Assembly (NCBI GenBank): GCA_045602385.1
Contig: JAZSBL010000040.1
Coordinates: 1-64,000, forward strand
DNA from: SVTX01 sp045602385
GTDB taxonomy: Bacteria; Bacillota; Clostridia; Oscillospirales; CAG-272
Direction of reading: 5' to 3'
DNA: 64,000 bases
The notes under the pieces are model-generated. The model searched no databases. It saw only the letters and a list, made by a program, of their open reading frames with translations, and was not told the origin of the DNA. Positions 58,822 to 64,000 of this stretch are shown here, one piece after another. Position 1 is the first letter of the stretch. Every line of letters starts with the position of its first letter. The position numbers and the translations under genes are program-made.

Positions 58822-61344
58822 TTACTGCTCCTCGCGCTCCGAGAGCTTCATGAAATGCGCCGCCGCGTCGCGGTGGCCTGCGCTCGCTGCCATTCTGTAA
58901 TAATAGAGCGCCTCGCGCTTATTCTTGACCCCCGAGCCGGTTCCTTCCTCACAGGCAAGGCCGTAGCTATACGCGGCGTCGGCATTTCCTTTATCTGCCG
59001 CCATTTTGAGCCATTTGACCGCTTCCGCGTCGTTTTCGGGAACTCCTACACCGTGGCGCAGGCACCAGCCGTAGCTATACGCCGCGTCTACGTTCGAAAG
59101 CTCCGCAGCGAAACGATAGCATCTTGCCGCCGCAGCCTCGTTCTTCTTTATGTTCTTGCCCTCAAAGAAGGTATCGCCGAGCTTATTCATCGCCTCGCCG
59201 AGCGTTGCCTTTGAATAAAGGCTATCCTCGTTCTCAGAGGCTCCGTCCGGTACGAACATCGGTCCCTCAAAATATGCGTGCAGATCGCCGCCCATAGAAT
59301 GGAGCTTGGCTATCTCGTTGTACGCGGGGGAATATCCCATTGAAGCGGCAAGCGAGATATACTCGAACGCTTCGACGTAGCTTTGCAGATTCTTAGAGTT
59401 GATTGCAAGCGACATTCCGTATCTGTACTGCGCCTTGATCTTCGATTCTGTATAAAGCTTGAGCTCATCTGCAAATCTTTCGGGGAAGTCGTAGACTCCA
59501 ATTCTTGGCTCATCATCGGAATTTACCGCCTTAAGATACCAGCTTTGCGCGTCCGCGCGGTTCTTCGGCACTCCTCTGCCTTGGTCGGAGAAGGTGCCCA
59601 TCATCAGCATGGCGGGAACGTATCCGTGCCTTGCCGCGCGCAAGAAATGGCCTCTCGCGCCCGCGTATTCCGCCTTCATTCCTACTCCGTAGCCAACCGC
59701 GCATCCCATGCGGTACATGGCGTCCACACGGCCGCTCTTTGCCGCAGATTTATATAGCGCTCTCGCGCGCTTGGGGTCGGGGTCTGTTCCGATACCCTTC
59801 TCAAAGCACTGCGCAAGCGCAAGTCTCAGTGAGCAGTAACGCTCACTCTCATCGCCGATCTTGTCTGCCTGCTCGACGGCGTCGATAAAGCTATTTACCG
59901 CCGATTCGGGATCTGCCGCCGTTCCTACTCCGTAAAAGCAGCACTCGCCAAGCATATACATCGCGTCTATGCTGCCAAGTCTGGCTCCCTTCAAGAACCA
60001 CTCGTAGGCACGCTCATAATCTCTTGCGGTGCCTATCTCCTTAAGGTGGCAGAGTCCTATCTTATATGCCGCGTCTGCGCGGTTTTTCTCATCGGACCTG
60101 AACGCTCTGCAATAGTATATGTACGCGCTGTCGCTATCCTTCATTGCCCCATTGCCCTCAAAGAAGCAATTGGCAACCTCATACTCCGCAGGGGAATATC
60201 CGCCCTCCGCCGCAGAAGCAAACAGCTTATACGCCGCGGCTAGATTTTTCTTTGTTCCGATGCCCTCGAGCGACATCTTACCAGCCTCGTATTTCGCGGC
60301 GTTATGGCCAAGGTTTGCCGCGCGCATTGCCGCCTTATACGCTTTGTTGAAATTCTGCTCCGTTCCAAGTCCTCTGCTATAGCAAAGCGAGAGCATATAC
60401 AGTCCGGTGGGGTTCTTCGCGTTTGCCGCCGCCTTATAGTACTCAAACGCCTTGACGTTATCGACCTCGCAACCGTCGCCTATCTCGTATATTCTGCCAA
60501 GTCTGCAGAGAGCATTGGAGTTTCCAAGCTCTGAAGCCGCGCGGAATATCTCAATTGCCTTTTCTTTATCCTGCTCTACGCCGTGGCCGTAAAAATAGCA
60601 TCCGCCAAGATTATTGGCCGCGCCTGCGTGACCAAGATCATATCCCTTTTGATAAAGGGTGTAGGCAAACTCGTAATTTATATCGCATCCCACGCCGAAC
60701 TCGTAGCAGATGCCAAGCGCGAAGATGCAGTCGGCGTTGAATATCCTTGCTCCCTCGGAGAAATATTCAACCGCACTTTCCTCGTCCTGCTCACAGCCGA
60801 AGCCGCGCGCATAGCAAAGTCCAACGTTATAATATCCCTCTCCGTCCTGCATTTCCGCCGCCTTTTTATAGCAGTCAAACGCAAGCGCGGGATTGTAGAT
60901 AATTGCGGTCTTATTAGAGTACAATTGGCCAAGGTACAAATAGGACAGGGCATGGCCGTCTGCCGCGTTCTTCTTGAGAAGCGCAACACAATGGTCAAGG
61001 TCTACCTCGCCCGATTCAAGCAAAAGCACGGTTTCGTGGTAGAGTCGGCTTCCGTCATATTCCTTGTCGGTCTTTTCGGCCTTTTTATCCTCCGTGGGTG
61101 CTGCCGCGCTCAGGCTGCTCATATCAAGCTCATCCTGGTCGCCGTACGTGGGCATGGTGCCAACGTCACCAAGCAGGTCGGAAAAATTGAGCTGTATGCC
61201 GTCCTCGGTGTATTCTTCGGGTGGGGTAAGCTCTATCTCGGGCTCGGGGGTCTCAGGCTCCCGTTTTTCCTCGCTCTTTTCCTCTGCACGGCGTGAATAC
61301 AGTCCCATCTCGCTATCAAGAATGTCCTTTTCAAGCTTATTCAA
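58822..61344 (-). CDS. Sel1-repeat (TPR-like) protein
   Basis: An 840-residue protein. The first 130 residues are charged and acidic (Glu/Pro-rich, ELTPPEEYTEDG), followed by about 18-20 Sel1 repeats of 36 residues (pattern A-x-x-Y-x-L-G-x-C-Y-x-x-G-x-G-x-x-x-D). No signal peptide or membrane segment is seen, so it is probably a cytoplasmic scaffold. The start is TTG 61344 (MNKLEKDIL), supported by GGAGG nine bases upstream; an ATG 12 codons on has no ribosome site. It starts 22 bases after the proB stop codon, so they share a transcript. The partner is unknown. Confidence 0.82.
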   Translation of the reverse strand: MNKLEKDILDSEMGLYSRRAEEKSEEKREPETPEPEIELTPPEEYTEDGIQLNFSDLLGDVGTMPTYGDQDELDMSSLSAAAPTEDKKAEKTDKEYDGSRLYHETVLLLESGEVDLDHCVALLKKNAADGHALSYLYLGQLYSNKTAIIYNPALAFDCYKKAAEMQDGEGYYNVGLCYARGFGCEQDEESAVEYFSEGARIFNADCIFALGICYEFGVGCDINYEFAYTLYQKGYDLGHAGAANNLGGCYFYGHGVEQDKEKAIEIFRAASELGNSNALCRLGRIYEIGDGCEVDNVKAFEYYKAAANAKNPTGLYMLSLCYSRGLGTEQNFNKAYKAAMRAANLGHNAAKYEAGKMSLEGIGTKKNLAAAYKLFASAAEGGYSPAEYEVANCFFEGNGAMKDSDSAYIYYCRAFRSDEKNRADAAYKIGLCHLKEIGTARDYERAYEWFLKGARLGSIDAMYMLGECCFYGVGTAADPESAVNSFIDAVEQADKIGDESERYCSLRLALAQCFEKGIGTDPDPKRARALYKSAAKSGRVDAMYRMGCAVGYGVGMKAEYAGARGHFLRAARHGYVPAMLMMGTFSDQGRGVPKNRADAQSWYLKAVNSDDEPRIGVYDFPERFADELKLYTESKIKAQYRYGMSLAINSKNLQSYVEAFEYISLAASMGYSPAYNEIAKLHSMGGDLHAYFEGPMFVPDGASENEDSLYSKATLGEAMNKLGDTFFEGKNIKKNEAAAARCYRFAAELSNVDAAYSYGWCLRHGVGVPENDAEAVKWLKMAADKGNADAAYSYGLACEEGTGSGVKNKREALYYYRMAASAGHRDAAAHFMKLSEREEQ

Positions 61345-61366
61345 GTGTCGTATCCTCCGTTCCCGT

Positions 61367-62152
61367 TTATTTTGCGGTGAAATATGTGCCGACGCACTCG
61401 CCGTCAAGTAATCTGTAAAGTATCTCCGGGTCGCTTCCGTTCATTATGAACATTGGAATTCCGTTTTCCGTGACCATTCTCGCGGCGGTGAGCTTTGCTT
61501 CCATTCCGCCCGTTCCACGGTCGGTTCCCGCGCCGCCCGCAAAGGAGAGGATATCGTCTATATTCTCAACTCTTGCGACAAGCCTGGCGTCGGGGTTCTT
61601 TCTGGGATCGCTGTCGTACAGTCCCTCAACGTCTGAGAGATTTATCAGTATCTCCGCGCGGCAAAGATTTGCAACGTGGGCGGAGAGAATGTCATTTCCT
61701 CCAAACTTGGTAAGCTCATCGGTGGACACCGCGTCGTTCTCGTTTACTATCGGGATACATCCCATTTTGAGAAGTGTATTGAACGTGTTTTCTGCGGCGG
61801 TACGGCGGACGGGATTGTCAATAACGTCGCGTGTCATGAGTATCTGCGCGACCTTGTGGCCGAACACCGAGAAAAATTTATCGTATATCTTCATAAGCTC
61901 GCTTTGTCCGATGGACGCCATCGCCTGCTTTTCTTCAAGCGAATAGGGTCTGTGACCGAGCGCCGATTTCGCAATGCCCGCGCTGACCGCGCCCGAGGAA
62001 ACAAGCACTACCTCCATACCCGTGTTTTTAAGGTCCGAGAGCACCTTGACAAGCGTTTCTATTCTGCGTAAATTAAGCTGTCCCGTAGCGTGAGTGAGCG
62101 TGGACGAGCCTACCTTGACGACTATTCTTTTGCAATTTTTAAACAAGCCCAT
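61367..62152 (-). CDS. proB: glutamate 5-kinase
   Basis: A 261-residue amino-acid kinase making gamma-glutamyl phosphate, the first step to proline. VVKVGSSTLT is the ATP-binding start, followed by VLVSSGAVSAGI, the IVNENDAVST substrate site and GTGGMEAKLTAA. The C-terminal PUA domain of many ProB proteins is missing, a known short form. No proA or proC is adjacent; instead the Sel1-repeat gene follows. Confidence 0.95.
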   Translation of the reverse strand: MGLFKNCKRIVVKVGSSTLTHATGQLNLRRIETLVKVLSDLKNTGMEVVLVSSGAVSAGIAKSALGHRPYSLEEKQAMASIGQSELMKIYDKFFSVFGHKVAQILMTRDVIDNPVRRTAAENTFNTLLKMGCIPIVNENDAVSTDELTKFGGNDILSAHVANLCRAEILINLSDVEGLYDSDPRKNPDARLVARVENIDDILSFAGGAGTDRGTGGMEAKLTAARMVTENGIPMFIMNGSDPEILYRLLDGECVGTYFTAK

Positions 62153-62246
62153 AAAAAATCCTCACTTTCGGGAAAAAATTTTGCAAAAGCCCTTTAAATA
62201 TTTTGATTTTTGTATTATAATATATTAAGAAGGGCATCTTTTATTC

Positions 62247-62275
62247 ATTATACAACAGTTTTTGCCCATTTTCAA
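62247..62275 (-). promoter_or_regulatory. sigma-A promoter of proB
   Basis: On the minus strand TTGAAA (62275-62270), 17 bases, TATAAT (62252-62247). This gives a leader of about 90 bases before proB. Confidence 0.7.
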
Positions 62276-62319
62276 GTATATTTTCAAAATAATTACATCA
62301 CACATATCCGGAGGAATTT

Positions 62320-62844
62320 ATGAAAAAGAAATATTCGCTTTCTATCGCTGACGTTGAGCTTAATGTCACGGTTGACGAAGCCCCCGAGACAGTCGAATAC
62401 ATAGTAGGCGTTATTGACAGAAAAATGAGGGACATTCTTCTCAAGAGTAAATACTGCCCCAAGACTCAGGCGGCGCTTCTTTGCGCGCTTGATCTTTGCG
62501 CAGACAAGGTAAAGGCGAAAGAGGAGATAGAGAAGCTTGAGGGCGAGATCGAAACACTCAAGGCTGACCTCAAGGCATCCGACGACAAGTACGCTCGCGC
62601 GCAGAACATTTCTATTGCTCTTGAGGGCGAGAAGGCAAGACTTGAGATAGAGAACATGAAGCTCCGCGCACTCCTTGACGAGGCAAAGCAGGGCGGCGAG
62701 GTTTCCGATGCCGATATAGCGGCGCTCGGTCTTTCCGCAGAGCCCGCTCCCTCTGAGGCTCAGGCTGAGCCCGATGAGGACAAAAAGGCGCAGAAGAGCC
62801 GAGTTGGAAGCATGTTCGATCTTCTTACCTTTGACGAGATCTGA
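62320..62844 (+). CDS. zapA: cell division protein ZapA-like
   Basis: A 174-residue protein. The N-terminal 90 residues fit ZapA, which bundles FtsZ (YSLSIADVELNVTVDEAPETVEYIVGVIDRKM), followed by a coiled coil at about 65-130 (KAKEEIEKLEGEIETLKADL) and a disordered acidic C-terminal tail. It is longer than classical ZapA (about 85-110), as in several Clostridia. CGGAGGAATTT precedes the ATG. The U32 peptidase gene begins four bases after its stop codon. Confidence 0.85.
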   Translation: MKKKYSLSIADVELNVTVDEAPETVEYIVGVIDRKMRDILLKSKYCPKTQAALLCALDLCADKVKAKEEIEKLEGEIETLKADLKASDDKYARAQNISIALEGEKARLEIENMKLRALLDEAKQGGEVSDADIAALGLSAEPAPSEAQAEPDEDKKAQKSRVGSMFDLLTFDEI

Positions 62845-62848
62845 TAAT

Positions 62849-64000
62849 ATGAATAAATTGCCTGAACTTTTAAGCCCTGCGGGATCATTTGAAGCGTTGA
62901 AGGCAGCAATAGATGGAGGCGCCGATGCTATATATATGGGAGGCGCCTCCTTTAATGCGCGCATAAACGCCGAAAACTTCGAGCGTGAGAGCATGCGTGA
63001 GGCAATAAAGCTGGCGCACGCCTACGGAGTTAAGCTCTATCAGACGGTCAACATTATGGTCCTTGACAGGGAAAGGGCGGATTTTCTGAAAATGGCGGAG
63101 GATTCCGCGAGAGCGGGAATAGACGCGTTCATCGTTTCGGATTTGGGCGCGGCAAGGCTTCTGCACGAATATCTTCCCGACATCCCGCTCCACGCAAGCA
63201 CTCAGATGAGTATACATAATGCCGCAGGCGCAAATCTGCTTGAGAACTACGGATTTACCCGTGTCGTGCCCGCGCGCGAGCTATCCCGCGAGGACATCTC
63301 CCATCTTGTAAAAAACACCTCGCTTGAGGTTGAGATGTTTATACACGGCGCGCTTTGTGTAAGCCATTCCGGTCAGTGCCTTTTCTCCTCTCTTGTCGGT
63401 GGACGGAGCGGTAACCGCGGTCTCTGCGCGCAGCCCTGCAGACTCCCTTACGCGTGTGAGGGCGAGAGGGTGGGGAACAAATACCCATTATCCTTAAAGG
63501 ATCTCTCTTTGGCAGAGCACATCGAGGATATTATAGATAGCGGCGTGGCTTCGCTTAAAATCGAGGGGCGAATGAAGTCGCCCGAATACGTGCGCGGCGT
63601 CACGGCGATATGGCGCGAGCTTCTTGACGAGGGCAGAAATGCGACGCGCGAGGATATAAACAGACTTGCAGGTCTTTTCTCACGCGGTGGATTCACAGAC
63701 TCATACTATAAAAGGACTGTCGGCAGGAGAATGCTCGGTGTGAGAAGCGCAGAGGACAAGCAGGCATCCCGTGAGATAGAAAAATTCAACAAAATAACAA
63801 GAAAAGTTCCGATAGATATGTCGGTGAAGATCCGCGAGGGCGAGGAGGCGGAGCTTACCTTGTCGCTTGGCGAGAGCGAAGTGACCGTCTCGGGAGCGGT
63901 TGCCGAAAAAGCGATAAACGCTCCGATCAGCCGAGAGAACGTGGAAAAGGCACTCTCGAAGCTTGGGGATACTCCTTTTACGGTGGGACATTTTGAAGTG
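62849..64000 (+). CDS. U32-family peptidase/collagenase-like protein, cut by the window end
   Basis: 384 codons from ATG 62849 to the edge with no stop codon. It opens MNKLPELLSPAGSFEALKAA, the U32 hallmark, with EMFIHGALCVSHSGQC (the family signature with its cysteines) and CAQPCRLPY around residues 165-200. Later residues (SRGGFTDSYYKRTVG, then a DUF3656-like part) fit the long form. Recent work ties some U32 members (RlhA, TrhP) to RNA hydroxylation rather than proteolysis, so peptidase activity should not be assumed. It is coupled to zapA by a four-base gap. Confidence 0.92.
   Translation, partial: MNKLPELLSPAGSFEALKAAIDGGADAIYMGGASFNARINAENFERESMREAIKLAHAYGVKLYQTVNIMVLDRERADFLKMAEDSARAGIDAFIVSDLGAARLLHEYLPDIPLHASTQMSIHNAAGANLLENYGFTRVVPARELSREDISHLVKNTSLEVEMFIHGALCVSHSGQCLFSSLVGGRSGNRGLCAQPCRLPYACEGERVGNKYPLSLKDLSLAEHIEDIIDSGVASLKIEGRMKSPEYVRGVTAIWRELLDEGRNATREDINRLAGLFSRGGFTDSYYKRTVGRRMLGVRSAEDKQASREIEKFNKITRKVPIDMSVKIREGEEAELTLSLGESEVTVSGAVAEKAINAPISRENVEKALSKLGDTPFTVGHFEV

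Overview
The window looks like part of a chromosome from an uncultured, probably gut-dwelling member of the Clostridia (Bacillota). Evidence: strong AGGAGG-type ribosome sites, textbook sigma-A promoters (TTGACA-17-TATAAT), perfect parS sites next to soj/spo0J-type genes, single-membrane lipoproteins with lipoboxes, an rpmH-rnpA-yidD-yidC-jag block, and class I lysyl-tRNA synthetase. Base composition is close to even, with one clearly AT-richer island (about 43.8-45.35 kb). I do not assign a family. No rRNA, insertion sequence, prophage or CRISPR array was seen.

Layout. 0-4.2 kb (minus): an operon of an old-yellow-enzyme/2-enoate reductase-type flavoprotein followed by the two subunits of an aconitase-X hydro-lyase. 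4.2-5.7 kb: a solitary TrpB2-type tryptophan synthase beta chain, divergent from it. 5.7-14.8 kb (minus): an oligopeptide ABC transporter, oppA-B-C-D-F plus a small membrane protein; OppA, OppC, OppD and OppF are all enlarged, OppD by about 365 residues inside its nucleotide-binding domain. 15.3-17.6 kb: a DUF362/ferredoxin protein, a four-helix-bundle (S23-type) protein, a mosaic of short perfect palindromes, a candidate structured RNA and tRNA-Glu/tRNA-Met. 17.7-26 kb (minus): a Gld-type ABC export/gliding-like operon with ATPase, permease, two tandem GldG paralogues and a 1009-residue DUF4340-like protein.

26.3-33.7 kb (plus): ahcY, mnmG, rsmG, four parS sites, parA, parB, serS, i.e. S-adenosylhomocysteine recycling, tRNA/rRNA modification, chromosome segregation and translation. 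33.7-43.3 kb: a membrane protein, a class-I amidotransferase, class I LysRS fused to a tRNA-binding domain, a large doubly anchored lipoprotein, alanine racemase, a small lipoprotein and a split transketolase. 43.4-45.9 kb: membrane and secreted proteins of unknown function and a GNAT enzyme. 45.9-49.5 kb (minus): ymdB-type phosphodiesterase, mnmE, an HPr-like protein and DNA polymerase III delta.

49.6-64 kb: a MATE exporter, then rpmH-rnpA-yidD-yidC-jag (ribosome, RNase P and membrane insertion), a one-chain L-serine dehydratase, an apparently autoregulated MarR repressor, a large imperfect-palindrome repeat, a BspA-like leucine-rich-repeat lipoprotein, a Sel1-repeat protein, proB, zapA and a truncated U32 peptidase. 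Genes that usually cluster around oriC (mnmE, mnmG, rsmG, parAB, rpmH, rnpA, yidC, jag) are all present but separated into three blocks, and dnaA/dnaN are not in the window.
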